From Clostridiaceae bacterium (GTDB taxonomy: Bacteria; Bacillota; Clostridia; Peptostreptococcales; Natronincolaceae): a stretch of 64,000 nt of DNA. Shown piece by piece: positions 25,910 to 34,273 of this stretch (position 1 is the stretch's first letter; each line of letters starts with the position of its first letter). Both the position numbers and the translations under genes were made by a program. The stretch is from contig JAHDLO010000014.1 in assembly GCA_018432235.1 (NCBI GenBank), positions 150,767 through 214,766 of the forward strand. The letters are read 5' to 3'. Below the pieces are notes generated by a model. The model did no database searches. It was given only the letters and a program-made list of their open reading frames with translations, and was not told the origin of the DNA.

Positions 25910-26930
25910 AGTATTTTCCAAAATGACAATTAGGGAAGGTACAGCTATCACATTTTAAGCATTGGCCCCCATAGCCCATTCTGGTAATGTCGCGCCTTAC
26001 TATTTTTTCCCCCGCCATAACCCTTGGCAATAGAATATCAAAAGCAGTGGTATCTGCAAACATAACACAGCCTGGAAGCCCAAAGATCGGCGTTCCATCT
26101 AAATAGGCCAATAGCAGCATTGCCCCTGGTAGCACCGGAGTACCATAGGTAACCAAATCTGCCCCTGTTGCTTTAATAGCACCGGGGGTTTTATCATCTG
26201 GGTCAACTGACATGCCCCCTGTCACAATGATAAGCTCAGCCCCCTCATTTTTATATTGAAGGATGGCATCTTTGATTATATCTAATTCATCGGGAAGAAT
26301 CGTCTTAGCGGATACCTCCGCACCATATTTTTTTAATTTTTTTTCAATTACAGGCCCAAACTTATCCTCTATCCGGCCTTTATATACTTCGCTACCGGTG
26401 ACAATTAATCCAGTTTTGTAAGATTTAAAGGGTTTTATGGAGAATATGGGCCCCACCGCCTTAAGCCTAGCTTCAGCAGCAGTAATCTTATCCTTTTTTA
26501 TTATTAAGGGAATCACTCGGCAGCCGCCTAATAAATCCTTTGTGTCAATATACCGATCCCCATGAATCGTTGCAAGGCAAATATCACCTAAATCATTGAT
26601 ATCCTCCAATAGACTTCGGTTAATTTTCAACAAGCCCTTATGTTTTGCTATAAAGTTGATTTTTCCTTCCTTTGGTTCTGTGAACTCAATACCCTCACCG
26701 CATATCAAGTTACCCAAGGTAGTGGCAGCATCATCTTCGTGGAGCTCATCCTCCTGCAAATCAAAAATGTAGATATGCTCCTTTCCAATGCGCAATAGTC
26801 TTTCTATATCTTCTTCACGGATAATATGCCCCTTTTTAAAGGCTACCCCTTTAAATTCATTGGGAACTATTTCTGTGATGTCGTGTCCCAGCACCATTTC
26901 TACAGCATCTTCTACCTTAACTACCTTCAT
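25908..26930 (-). CDS. MoeA/MogA-type molybdopterin-binding protein with C-terminal cysteine motif
   Basis: A 340-residue protein. The N-terminal third (VEDAVEMVLGHDITEIVPNE, FKKGHIIREEDIERLL) resembles MoeA domain entry; the centre is a MoCF_biosynth domain: TGLIVTGSEVYKGRIEDKF, LIIVTGGMSVDPDDKTPGAI and GTPIFGLPGCVMFA. The tail GGQCLKCDSCTFPNCHFGKY has four cysteines and a histidine that could bind metal. The family binds molybdopterin and takes part in metal insertion or cofactor handling. Near an aldehyde-oxidoreductase-type gene, a role in maturing tungsten or molybdenum cofactor is likely (inference). Confidence 0.82.
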   Translation of the reverse strand: MKVVKVEDAVEMVLGHDITEIVPNEFKGVAFKKGHIIREEDIERLLRIGKEHIYIFDLQEDELHEDDAATTLGNLICGEGIEFTEPKEGKINFIAKHKGLLKINRSLLEDINDLGDICLATIHGDRYIDTKDLLGGCRVIPLIIKKDKITAAEARLKAVGPIFSIKPFKSYKTGLIVTGSEVYKGRIEDKFGPVIEKKLKKYGAEVSAKTILPDELDIIKDAILQYKNEGAELIIVTGGMSVDPDDKTPGAIKATGADLVTYGTPVLPGAMLLLAYLDGTPIFGLPGCVMFADTTAFDILLPRVMAGEKIVRRDITRMGYGGQCLKCDSCTFPNCHFGKY

Positions 26931-26998
26931 TTATATCACCTCATGCTAAAAAAAATAATTAGAAAATTTCTGACAAGAAAGGCTGCCTTATTAATGCG

Positions 26999-28087
26999 CT
27001 AAATTTCAGCTATTTTCCTCCTAAGCATCTCCTTTTTTTTGCAAACAGGACATTGATTTTCTCCTGCATCAGTAGGTATAAAGCCGTGGTTGCATTTGGG
27101 GCATAGGGATAATGGTATAACCCTTTTAGCTTGAAGGGTCCTAAGCTCCTTTAAAGTTGATGTCCCTGGCGTAATGGCCTCCTTAGGGCAGCTTAAGACA
27201 CATTGTCCACAATGATAACAGCTTAATCCATGATGGGAAAGGGTTAGCACTTCTTTATCTTTTTCCAGCCTCCATGCCTTTGCCGGACAAACCCCAGCAC
27301 ACCTGCCACAGCCGTCACATTTATGGCTAACCTGCCATATTCCGAAGAAGGAGACTTTACTAATTATGGCATCCTTTAAATCCTGAGCCTCTGCTATAGC
27401 ATCTAATAAAATACTACGGCTGGATACATTTTCATTAGGGTCCCTTAAAACTGTCTGTGCTGCTTTGGTGGCCATATTGGTGGATTCATTTCTAATGAAG
27501 CTAAAAAGCTCTCGCCTAGAAATTGCCTGGACTGCAGGGCTTGGTGAAGCTTCTTTGTGTCCCAGTAGCTTATAGTGGGGTCTCACACCAATTGTCTCAA
27601 CAAATTCCACTGCCTGCTGCAGAGAAGATGGAAATAAGTACTCCTTAGCATTCCTTTGACACCCTTGGCATTTTGCCCCGTTAAAATAAAAGCACTTGTC
27701 TGGGTATAGGATAAATAAAGCTGCCAATAGTTCAGCTTCCATGGCATTTAAACAGCTTAGCTTTACACCGGTTTTATCCTCTATTTTTCTACAGGAGCAC
27801 ACAACCTCATCGGTATTCTTTACCAGATATAATATATTCTCCTCAACCAAACCCTTCATTCTTATGGCCTTTGTGGGACAAACAGCTTTGCAAATGCCAC
27901 AGCGAATACACCGATCATGATTAAAATTTACTTTTCCAGAGGTTAATTGGATAGCCCCCTTAGGGCAGCTGCTTTGGCATTGATTACACCGCTGTTCTTC
28001 AATATTACTCAAAAAAATACAGCTACTATCCTTAAGTTCAGGGTAATGCTCATTAACCAGCTTATTGATTAAAAAGTCTAGTATCAT
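26999..28087 (-). CDS. Multi-cluster 4Fe-4S ferredoxin-domain protein
   Basis: A 362-residue cytoplasmic protein without signal peptide. Four cysteine quartets are visible: RCNQCQSSCPKG near 33, RCIRCGICKAVCPTK near 59, KCDGCGRCAGVCPAK near 263 and SCYHCGQCVLSCPKE near 294, so up to four [4Fe-4S] clusters in two bacterial-ferredoxin modules. A middle region has CSCRK and CQGCQRN, and the tail CPKCNHGFIP...CPVCKKK is zinc-ribbon-like. It probably carries electrons for the neighbouring oxidoreductase. A terminator separates it from that gene, so it may be transcribed with the MoeA-like gene only 68 bases downstream. Confidence 0.85.
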   Translation of the reverse strand: MILDFLINKLVNEHYPELKDSSCIFLSNIEEQRCNQCQSSCPKGAIQLTSGKVNFNHDRCIRCGICKAVCPTKAIRMKGLVEENILYLVKNTDEVVCSCRKIEDKTGVKLSCLNAMEAELLAALFILYPDKCFYFNGAKCQGCQRNAKEYLFPSSLQQAVEFVETIGVRPHYKLLGHKEASPSPAVQAISRRELFSFIRNESTNMATKAAQTVLRDPNENVSSRSILLDAIAEAQDLKDAIISKVSFFGIWQVSHKCDGCGRCAGVCPAKAWRLEKDKEVLTLSHHGLSCYHCGQCVLSCPKEAITPGTSTLKELRTLQAKRVIPLSLCPKCNHGFIPTDAGENQCPVCKKKEMLRRKIAEI

Positions 28088-28130
28088 TATTCTTCACCTC
28101 AGGAAAAAATAATAAGAAGATATTGAAAAA

Positions 28131-28161
28131 ATATAGAAGAGTCCTCACGACCCCTCTATAT
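28131..28161. terminator. Hairpin between YdhV-like gene and ferredoxin gene
   Basis: On the minus strand ATATAGAGGGGTC pairs with GGACTCTTCTATAT over about 13 positions, two of them G-U, with a small loop and T-tracts on both sides. It follows the oxidoreductase stop by 37 bases and would end or attenuate that transcript. Confidence 0.7.
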
Positions 28162-28197
28162 TTTTTAAAGCATTTGAAAGCCTTAGTTTGATTCTAG

Positions 28198-30297
28198 CTA
28201 GGGAAGCAGCTTCAGACCTTCTAATTCGTCAGCCACATCCTTCATGCCAAGTTTTTCTAATGTCGCTCTAGTTGGCGCACCTGTTTTTTCATCCCATCCA
28301 TAAGCTTTGTATAGCATTGTAAGAGCTAATTGCATATCATCCTTATCCATCTTTACTGTGCCAGGTGTAAAAGGCTTTTTGTCTGGGTCTACATCAAAGA
28401 CATATGTTGGAATGGTGTCATGCTGATTCCTCATATCGATTGTCTTCATGTTTTTCACTGTTAGTGCTCTATGTAGTGTAGAAATTCTTTCAGCAGCAAG
28501 GTCTAACTCCGCTTCACTGGTTTCGATGCCAGTGGCTAAGCTGAAGAATTTAGCCTCTAGGGCTGTATCTCCTCTATAGTTTCGCTTCTTAGAAGGAGAT
28601 ACCGTCATTGGCCATACCCAGTTACACAAGGTAATGGAGTCATGCAGGAAGTTTCTATCCAATGACCATTTAGCAAAATTAGCCTTGTATTCATTCATTG
28701 GCGTATAGTTTTGTGGTACATCAAAGGCGTCTGGTGAACCCCATACCTCACCGGAGATTTCTCTTAATAGCTCGGTTGGCAGGCCTGCACCAATCATGTT
28801 TTGGTGGGTATGGGAATTGGCATCTCTATTGAACATAATGTTAACCAATACCCCGACTTGAGCTCCGGATTCATTACTATGATGCTTTGGATAAGCCATT
28901 TTTGACCAAAGGCTATTGCCATTCCAGTAATCCTCATCAAATTTCCATCTTTCAGCTAACCAATAAGGCCCATCTCCTAAGTGGCTAAATTCCCCTTCCT
29001 TTAGTGCAATTCTTCTATAGAATTCTAAAAGAAATGCTGGGTCACCTGATTCCACTAAATCCCAAGGTATACTATCATATTCTTCCTTCGGTAGAGCTTC
29101 CTTAAGCTTTCCGGTGGTATAGGCATATTTGAAGTCCCTTGGCAGCTGACCATAGTTACTCCAAATACCATAATCGTCCGCCAATCTAGAGCCTAAGCAT
29201 TTTGTTATTAATGCCACCTCACCCTTTGGATCACCATCGGAATAACCCTTCAGCATAACGCTGCCTGGACTGGAAAAGTTGATACATGTGCTTGCTGCAT
29301 ATCGGGTTAACCCATATTTTTCCAGTTCAGGCACTTCAAGGTTAGATTGGCAACGGATTGGACAAGAATGACATCCACCCATTTTAATCGTTCTTGCCTC
29401 TGCCACTGGACCAAGGTCAAATACTGCTTTTTGTGTACGAAGACCAACCTTATTTTTCTCCCCAGGAGGGCATTCACCAGTTTCTACCGGCGGCTTAGCT
29501 GCTCCCCAGAATAATGCTGTTTGTGCCGTCCATCGGCTTCTGCTATCATGGAACTCCGCCCATGGTTGAGGTGTGTTTGGCACAACGTGTTGATTGTTGG
29601 CACCAATGATTTCATCCATCATATAGGCATTCAAATCTACCCAGTCTTTTCCTTTACCTTCTGCAATATTTATAGCCTGAGTCCCTATTATACCGATGGC
29701 TTTAAGCTTTTTAGCCCCCAATATACCCCCATGGCCGCCAGCGGAGTGGTTAACTGAGTTAACAATGGAGGATAGATTGATTAAGTTTTCACCTGCTTGA
29801 CCAATAGAGGCAATACAGGCTTCCTTACCCATTTCTTCATTAAGCAGCATTGAGGTTTCTACTGTGCCCTTTCCCCAAAGATGAGCAGCATCCTCAATAG
29901 TCACCTTATCATTTTCAATCCTTAACCAAACAGGCTTATTTGATGCGCCCTCAACAATAATGCCATCCCAGCCAGCAAACTTTAAGTAAGCGCCAAAGTT
30001 TCCGCCCATATGGCTGTCTGTAACAGCATGGTAGGGATTTGTAGGTGCTAAAGAAGTAATATTCGTTCTTCCGCTACAGGGTGCACCAGTCCCGGTCAAT
30101 GGACCTACGCCAAATACCACCTTATTTGCTTCGTCGTAGGCTTTGGTTCCCTGGGGAACCTCATCAAATATAATTTTATACCCGATACCTGCGCCTCCGA
30201 TAAAGTCTTTATATTTCATCGTATCTACGGTAGAAATTGCTCCTGTTGTTAAATTTACCCTTAACATTTTACCAGCCCAGCCAGTAATCTTAGCCAT
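28198..30297 (-). CDS. ydhV: Aldehyde:ferredoxin oxidoreductase-family tungsten/molybdenum enzyme, YdhV-like
   Basis: A 699-residue enzyme from ATG 30297 (GGAGGAG upstream). WAGKMLRVNLTTG at the start, GVGPLTGTGAPCSGRTNI near 90, and the cluster motif GGCHSCPIRC near 315 mark the AOR family, which binds a bis-pyranopterin tungsten or molybdenum cofactor and one [4Fe-4S] cluster. From memory, stretches such as CNWVWPMTVSPSKKRNYRGD match E. coli YdhV closely, and the length agrees (about 700), so this is a YdhV-type rather than a classical AOR. The substrate of YdhV is not known. No signal peptide, so the enzyme should be cytoplasmic. Confidence 0.9.
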   Translation of the reverse strand: MAKITGWAGKMLRVNLTTGAISTVDTMKYKDFIGGAGIGYKIIFDEVPQGTKAYDEANKVVFGVGPLTGTGAPCSGRTNITSLAPTNPYHAVTDSHMGGNFGAYLKFAGWDGIIVEGASNKPVWLRIENDKVTIEDAAHLWGKGTVETSMLLNEEMGKEACIASIGQAGENLINLSSIVNSVNHSAGGHGGILGAKKLKAIGIIGTQAINIAEGKGKDWVDLNAYMMDEIIGANNQHVVPNTPQPWAEFHDSRSRWTAQTALFWGAAKPPVETGECPPGEKNKVGLRTQKAVFDLGPVAEARTIKMGGCHSCPIRCQSNLEVPELEKYGLTRYAASTCINFSSPGSVMLKGYSDGDPKGEVALITKCLGSRLADDYGIWSNYGQLPRDFKYAYTTGKLKEALPKEEYDSIPWDLVESGDPAFLLEFYRRIALKEGEFSHLGDGPYWLAERWKFDEDYWNGNSLWSKMAYPKHHSNESGAQVGVLVNIMFNRDANSHTHQNMIGAGLPTELLREISGEVWGSPDAFDVPQNYTPMNEYKANFAKWSLDRNFLHDSITLCNWVWPMTVSPSKKRNYRGDTALEAKFFSLATGIETSEAELDLAAERISTLHRALTVKNMKTIDMRNQHDTIPTYVFDVDPDKKPFTPGTVKMDKDDMQLALTMLYKAYGWDEKTGAPTRATLEKLGMKDVADELEGLKLLP

Positions 30298-30349
30298 TAT
30301 TTCTCCTCCTATCTTAAAATAAATAGACAATTGTTATTATGTAATCAAC

Positions 30350-31009
30350 CTATGAGAAGCGATACCCGTTTTTATTTAAGATCGCAGTAACTTCTTCCCA
30401 TGGAATAATTCTCAAAGCACCTGTAATACAGTTTTCTGCACATGCGCCACACAGAATACACTTGGTGGATTTCTTGGTATCTGGGTCAATTGTAGGCATG
30501 TGCCATGGACAGGCTTCAGCACAGGCACCGCAGCCCACACATTTTTTTGCGTCAATAGTCCATGCCCCAAGAGTTTCACTGAGGGAGATGGCCTCTACAG
30601 GACAAGCCCCTGCGCATTTTGGCTCCTGACATTGCTTACATGTTTCTGGTGTCATTAAAAAATTTCCAAAGTATCCATCCACGTTACGATAATTATCGCT
30701 GATCTCTGTACCATAGTTAAAGTTTCTTGCTATTTTTACTCTGGATACAAAGGGATGAATTTTTCCATCATTGATGGCAGAGCATACCATTTCACATCGT
30801 TGGCATCCAACACATCGGTTTTGCTCAGATATCAGCATTCCTTTAGCTGTTAAGAGTACATTGGCTGATTCACCAACCGGGCTACATCCAAACAAATTTA
30901 GCACAGCAGCAGAGACGGTTAAGGTGGCAATTCCCCTACCACTTAGCTTTAAAAATTCTCTTCTTGTCCTTAATTTCTCTAAAAAATCTTGAATTTCATT
31001 TTCGAACAT
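30350..31009 (-). CDS. ydhX: Tat-signal 4Fe-4S ferredoxin lipoprotein (YdhX-like)
   Basis: A 219-residue protein from ATG 31009 (GGAGGG upstream). RTRREFLKLSGRGIATL is a twin-arginine signal and LNLFGC at its end is a lipobox, so it should be exported folded and lipid-anchored. Four clusters are indicated: CVGCQRCEMVC, CKQCQEPKCAGACP, CVGCGACAEACP and CILCGACAENC, the DmsB/NrfC pattern. E. coli YdhX is likewise a Tat-signal ferredoxin beside ydhV (established knowledge). It lies 52 bases upstream of the oxidoreductase gene and may pass electrons across or along the membrane. Confidence 0.86.
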   Translation of the reverse strand: MFENEIQDFLEKLRTRREFLKLSGRGIATLTVSAAVLNLFGCSPVGESANVLLTAKGMLISEQNRCVGCQRCEMVCSAINDGKIHPFVSRVKIARNFNYGTEISDNYRNVDGYFGNFLMTPETCKQCQEPKCAGACPVEAISLSETLGAWTIDAKKCVGCGACAEACPWHMPTIDPDTKKSTKCILCGACAENCITGALRIIPWEEVTAILNKNGYRFS

Positions 31010-31107
31010 ATTTACGCTCCCTCCTAGATTAAATTTCGTCTCAACCAAGTCAATCAATGCTGTATGAAATTACACATCGAAGATTCTCCCTTGACTACCC
31101 TCCTCCA

Positions 31108-31152
31108 CAATGACAATTGCTTTTTCCAGGCTTAAGTAAAACATTGTCATTG
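31108..31152 (-). promoter_or_regulatory. Inverted repeat upstream of the YdhX-like gene
   Basis: CAATGACAA (31108-31116) and TTGTCATTG (31144-31152) form a perfect 9-bp inverted repeat with 27 bases between. It could be an operator for a dimeric regulator or a leader hairpin; no T-run follows, so termination is unlikely. Confidence 0.3.
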
Positions 31153-31223
31153 GTCATACTAGATATTGCTTAGAACACTTTTAAGCATAAGTTCGTTAAT
31201 TATCAAACAATCTTCGTGCACTT

Positions 31224-31427
31224 TTATACCTTCTCCTTTTTTCCTGTAAGGTCTAATTCATCTTTTAGCGTATCCACTTCTTCAGTCACCTTGTTGGCAT
31301 GATCCTTAAAGGCTCTGATGGATTTACCCATTGCCTTTCCTAATTCAGGCAGCTTAGAAGGACCAAAAATAACTAAAGCAATCGCCAAAACTATGACTAG
31401 CTCCCCAGTACCTAATCTACCAAACAT
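31224..31427 (-). CDS. tatA: Twin-arginine translocase subunit TatA
   Basis: A 67-residue protein: short N-terminus, hydrophobic helix LVIVLAIALVIFGPSKLPEL with the FGPxKLPELG hinge, amphipathic helix (GKAMGKSIRAFKDHANK) and a charged tail. TatA oligomers form the pore for folded Tat substrates. It lies between the YdhX-like gene, which encodes a Tat substrate, and the YdhW-like gene, so it is probably dedicated to this redox cluster. TatC is not in the window. Confidence 0.93.
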   Translation of the reverse strand: MFGRLGTGELVIVLAIALVIFGPSKLPELGKAMGKSIRAFKDHANKVTEEVDTLKDELDLTGKKEKV

Positions 31428-31477
31428 CTACAACACCCCCTTTAATGATTTGTTAAACGAACCAAAAATGCACATGT

Positions 31478-31505
31478 ATCTTATCCTATTGCAAAATAAA
31501 ATCAA
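31478..31505 (-). promoter_or_regulatory. Possible promoter upstream of tatA
   Basis: TTGATT and TAAGAT on the minus strand with 16-base spacing, about 50 bases before the tatA start. Moderate match in an AT-rich gap. Confidence 0.35.
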
Positions 31506-31535
31506 TTTAATTCATGCTGGGAAGTCTTAAAGGGC

Positions 31536-32168
31536 TTAAGGGTTTTGATCCGCTTCTACCTCAACCCACTCTGCCAGCGAAGTTGCATGAGATCTATCCA
31601 TAAACTTGTCAGAATATAAATAAACTGCATTATTAGAGGCTTTAGTTTCTTTGATATCATCGTAATCCACTGTCTCCTTTAGCTGCTTCAGAACCGCCTT
31701 GAAGATATCAACTGAGAGCTTAAATGGATTGCGATAAAACAGTCTAACATCTGTTGGTCGGGGATAGGTTTTTGATTCGTATCTGACGGTTTCAGCAACA
31801 AGCTTTATCAAATCTCGTTCTTCAACCATCACCATCATGTTGGCATAATTGTGGGTGATGTATTGGTTAGAGAATAAATAAATAGTCTTTTCGCCCTTTA
31901 TTGAATAAATATCCTTATATGCACCCTCTAGCTTTAATTCGTCTAATAGCGCCAGTAGCTCCTCAACCTCCAAAGAAAAGGGTGCTTCAAGGAAAACCTC
32001 TGCATTGGTTGTTTGATGATTAGCAGATTGCTCCCTTATAAAGCTTGCTACTGCGGCTGATTTATCAAATACCTCTTCGATATCCGCATCACTACCAGCT
32101 ACTCCCCCCTTTGCTTTTCCTTCTAAGATTTCTGATTCTAAATTGTCGGTATTAGTTTTGGTGTCCAA
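31536..32168 (-). CDS. YdhW-like protein of the AOR/ferredoxin cluster, unknown function
   Basis: A 210-residue protein. The start is TTG at 32168, with GGAGGG 6 bases upstream. After an acidic, low-complexity N-terminus, two similar halves are visible: EVFLEAPFSLEVEELLALLD to TIYLFSNQYITHNYAN (about 58-120) and DVRLFYRNPFKLSVDIFKAV to AVYLYSDKFMDRSHAT (about 142-200). No cysteine clusters or membrane segments. The ydh locus of enterobacteria carries YdhW of similar length beside ydhV; the link here rests on context and length, and the internal duplication is seen directly. It probably heads the operon. Confidence 0.6.
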   Translation of the reverse strand: MDTKTNTDNLESEILEGKAKGGVAGSDADIEEVFDKSAAVASFIREQSANHQTTNAEVFLEAPFSLEVEELLALLDELKLEGAYKDIYSIKGEKTIYLFSNQYITHNYANMMVMVEERDLIKLVAETVRYESKTYPRPTDVRLFYRNPFKLSVDIFKAVLKQLKETVDYDDIKETKASNNAVYLYSDKFMDRSHATSLAEWVEVEADQNP

Positions 32169-32655
32169 CTTGCTCCCTCCTCGTAATCTTAAATCTTATA
32201 AAGAGACATCAAGAATTCCATATGGAAACTTAGGATGACCTTATGGTTGATTAATGGGTATTGGAGCTTACCCTCATTATAATTTACTTATTCCCGAGAA
32301 AATTTTCATAGAGGAAAACGATTACCAAATTTATGATATACTATACCTGACAGCAGCAAGGCACATGAAGATTTACTCAGAAATATCTAAAAATAAATGT
32401 CACATAATTTGCATTATAATGAAATTTTATACAGCATTTAAATAAAATATAACATAGTGACATGCCCCGGTCAATAGAATTGGTCTTTTTATTAACAAAC
32501 TCATTCCATAAACCATTTTTTTGTTATATAATGTATGGAAATTGTTAAATTAATATCAAATATTTCTAAAGTGCTCTTAGTCCTTACAAGAGTGCTTATG
32601 AATTAATCTCAGGAGCTTCAAGTATATCATCTAAATTTTGATTGGAGGTATTTTT
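32169..32655. other. Divergent intergenic region of the redox cluster
   Basis: This 487-base AT-rich gap separates the minus-strand redox operon from plus-strand xdhC and must hold both promoters. A TATAAT at 32527-32532 with a poor -35 (TTCCAT, 17 bases away) is a candidate for xdhC. A weak hairpin, AAGTGCTCTTAG with AAGAGTGCTT, lies near 32570-32600. No convincing gene is present; a 63-codon plus-strand frame at 32254 lacks a ribosome site. Confidence 0.4.
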
Positions 32656-33720
32656 ATGTTTCAAACAGCTTACGAGGATATGTATAATAATTTGAAAAAG
32701 GGCCAAGCATCCCTTCTTTTAACTCAGCTTAAGCCACTATATGAGCGTGGTGGCGATATTGAAAAGAAAGAAATATTTAACCACCAGCAGCTGATCCAAA
32801 GTAATTTGCCAAAGGAGCTACAGAAAAAAATCAATAGTACCTTTGAAACCGGCAAGCCCATGATGGCAACCTACAATGACAAAAGTCTTTTAGTTGAGCC
32901 TTTTTTTCCTAAGCCTCGGCTAATAATTTTGGGTGGAGGGCATATTGCCAAGCCACTTTCAGAGTTTGGTGCAAAGGTCGGCTTTTCCATAGTTGTTTCA
33001 GACGATAGACCCTCCTTTGCAAATCCTGATCGATTTCCCAATGCCGACGAAGTCATCTGCGAAGGCTTTGAAGCAGTATTTGATCAAATAGAAATAAGGC
33101 CCTCTGACTTTGTCGTAATTGTTACCAGGGGCCATCGCCATGATGGTATTTGTATAAGAAGAGCTCTAAATTACAGCCCTACATATATTGGTATGATTGG
33201 CTCTAAGCGCAGGGTTAAAGAGATGCTACAGCAGCTAATGGCTGAAGGATATCCTAAGGAAAAATTAGAAGCCCTTCATTCCCCCATAGGGCTTTCTATT
33301 GGAGCAGTAACCCCTGAAGAAATAGCGATTTCTATAATTTCTGAATGTATTGGCGTCAGAAGAAGCTCCTCTAGTAGTGCCCTTGTGAAAAGCACCCCCT
33401 TCTGTTGGCCAGAATTTGATCAAGATGTAATGAGAGAAATGGCCTATAAATCCGAGGCTCCCTGTGCCCTTATCACCATTATTGCCTCCAGAGGCTCAGT
33501 GCCAAGAAAGGCTGGTGCAAAAATGATAACATGGCTAGACGGAAGGGTTATGGGAAGCATAGGTGGCGGATGCAGCGAGGCCAATATACTAACCCTAGCC
33601 CGGGAAGTCATATTACATAAGGGCTATAGAATCGAACACGTCGATATGACTGGTGATGTCGCTGAGGATGAAGGCATGGTCTGTGGTGGCATGATTGATG
33701 TGCTAATAGAAGCTTTCTAG
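32656..33720 (+). CDS. XdhC/CoxI-family protein with Rossmann domain before the CoxI domain
   Basis: A 354-residue protein from ATG 32656, with TTGGAGG 8 bases upstream. After about 75 unrecognised residues comes an XdhC Rossmann domain (RLIILGGGHIAKPLSEFG, VVSDDRPSFANPDRFP, VVIVTRGHRHDG, TYIGMIGSKRRV, APIGL-like SPIGLSIGAVTPEEIA). The C-terminal 110 residues are an XdhC_CoxI domain (ALITIIASRGSVPRKAGAKM, GSIGGGCSEANIL, EGMVCGGMIDVLIE). XdhC proteins sulfurate or insert molybdenum cofactor. In most family members the CoxI domain comes first. It probably matures the neighbouring or another molybdenum or selenium enzyme. Confidence 0.86.
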   Translation: MFQTAYEDMYNNLKKGQASLLLTQLKPLYERGGDIEKKEIFNHQQLIQSNLPKELQKKINSTFETGKPMMATYNDKSLLVEPFFPKPRLIILGGGHIAKPLSEFGAKVGFSIVVSDDRPSFANPDRFPNADEVICEGFEAVFDQIEIRPSDFVVIVTRGHRHDGICIRRALNYSPTYIGMIGSKRRVKEMLQQLMAEGYPKEKLEALHSPIGLSIGAVTPEEIAISIISECIGVRRSSSSSALVKSTPFCWPEFDQDVMREMAYKSEAPCALITIIASRGSVPRKAGAKMITWLDGRVMGSIGGGCSEANILTLAREVILHKGYRIEHVDMTGDVAEDEGMVCGGMIDVLIEAF

Positions 33721-33743
33721 ACTGCTAAATTGGAGGAATAGAA

Positions 33744-34271
33744 ATGAATATACGAATACATGGATTGAGAAGTTCTCGAGTATTGCTTATTGGTGCATTT
33801 ACCATGGTCTTTCTTTTGATACTGCTTCTGATTTTTCACGATGCATCCAAGGATTCCACCATCGCCTATGCCATCACTTCCGATGATATTGACGAAGGAA
33901 AACAGATGATTGTCGACTATTTCCAGGCATTAAAGACAAGTGATACCGTTATATTAAAGAGTTATGTCAGCTATAATCTAGTGGGCATTAAGGAAATAGG
34001 GGCCTGTAATGTCAATGGGAAAAATCCCAGCTTGGCTTTTCTCTATGATGATGACTTTAAACCAGACCTAATAAGGATTGAAACTTCCACAAAATATCCA
34101 CTTGACACCCAAAGCATTATCGAGGAAATGAAGCATAGTTATAGCATCGATATCTATCAAGTACTTGGTCTGCATGTTTACTTTAACTATGGTATAGACC
34201 ATGATTGGGATTTCATACTTATCAAGGAGACAGAGAGCAGTCCATGGAAAATTCATTTGTGGCGTAGTTAA
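33744..34271 (+). CDS. Membrane-anchored protein with DUF4829-like domain
   Basis: A 175-residue protein, 23 bases after xdhC with GGAGGAATAG before the ATG, so probably co-transcribed. A single N-terminal helix (VLLIGAFTMVFLLILLLIF) anchors it, and the remaining 130 residues are extracellular. The pattern of a helix over a beta sheet ending in WKIHLWRS is that of NTF2-like/DUF4829 proteins common in Firmicutes; this is a resemblance, not a firm hit. Function unknown. Confidence 0.6.
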   Translation: MNIRIHGLRSSRVLLIGAFTMVFLLILLLIFHDASKDSTIAYAITSDDIDEGKQMIVDYFQALKTSDTVILKSYVSYNLVGIKEIGACNVNGKNPSLAFLYDDDFKPDLIRIETSTKYPLDTQSIIEEMKHSYSIDIYQVLGLHVYFNYGIDHDWDFILIKETESSPWKIHLWRS

Positions 34272-34273
34272 TC

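Noticed and set aside
28198..30297. Selenocysteine or in-frame stop in the AOR-family gene
   Set aside because: The frame is fully open and the cluster cysteines are all normal codons.
32254..32445. A 63-codon frame in the divergent region of the redox cluster
   Set aside because: No ribosome site, composition like intergenic DNA, and no recognisable pattern.
32169..32655. A molybdenum-cofactor riboswitch upstream of the redox genes
   Set aside because: No conserved Moco-RNA blocks were found on either strand of the gap.
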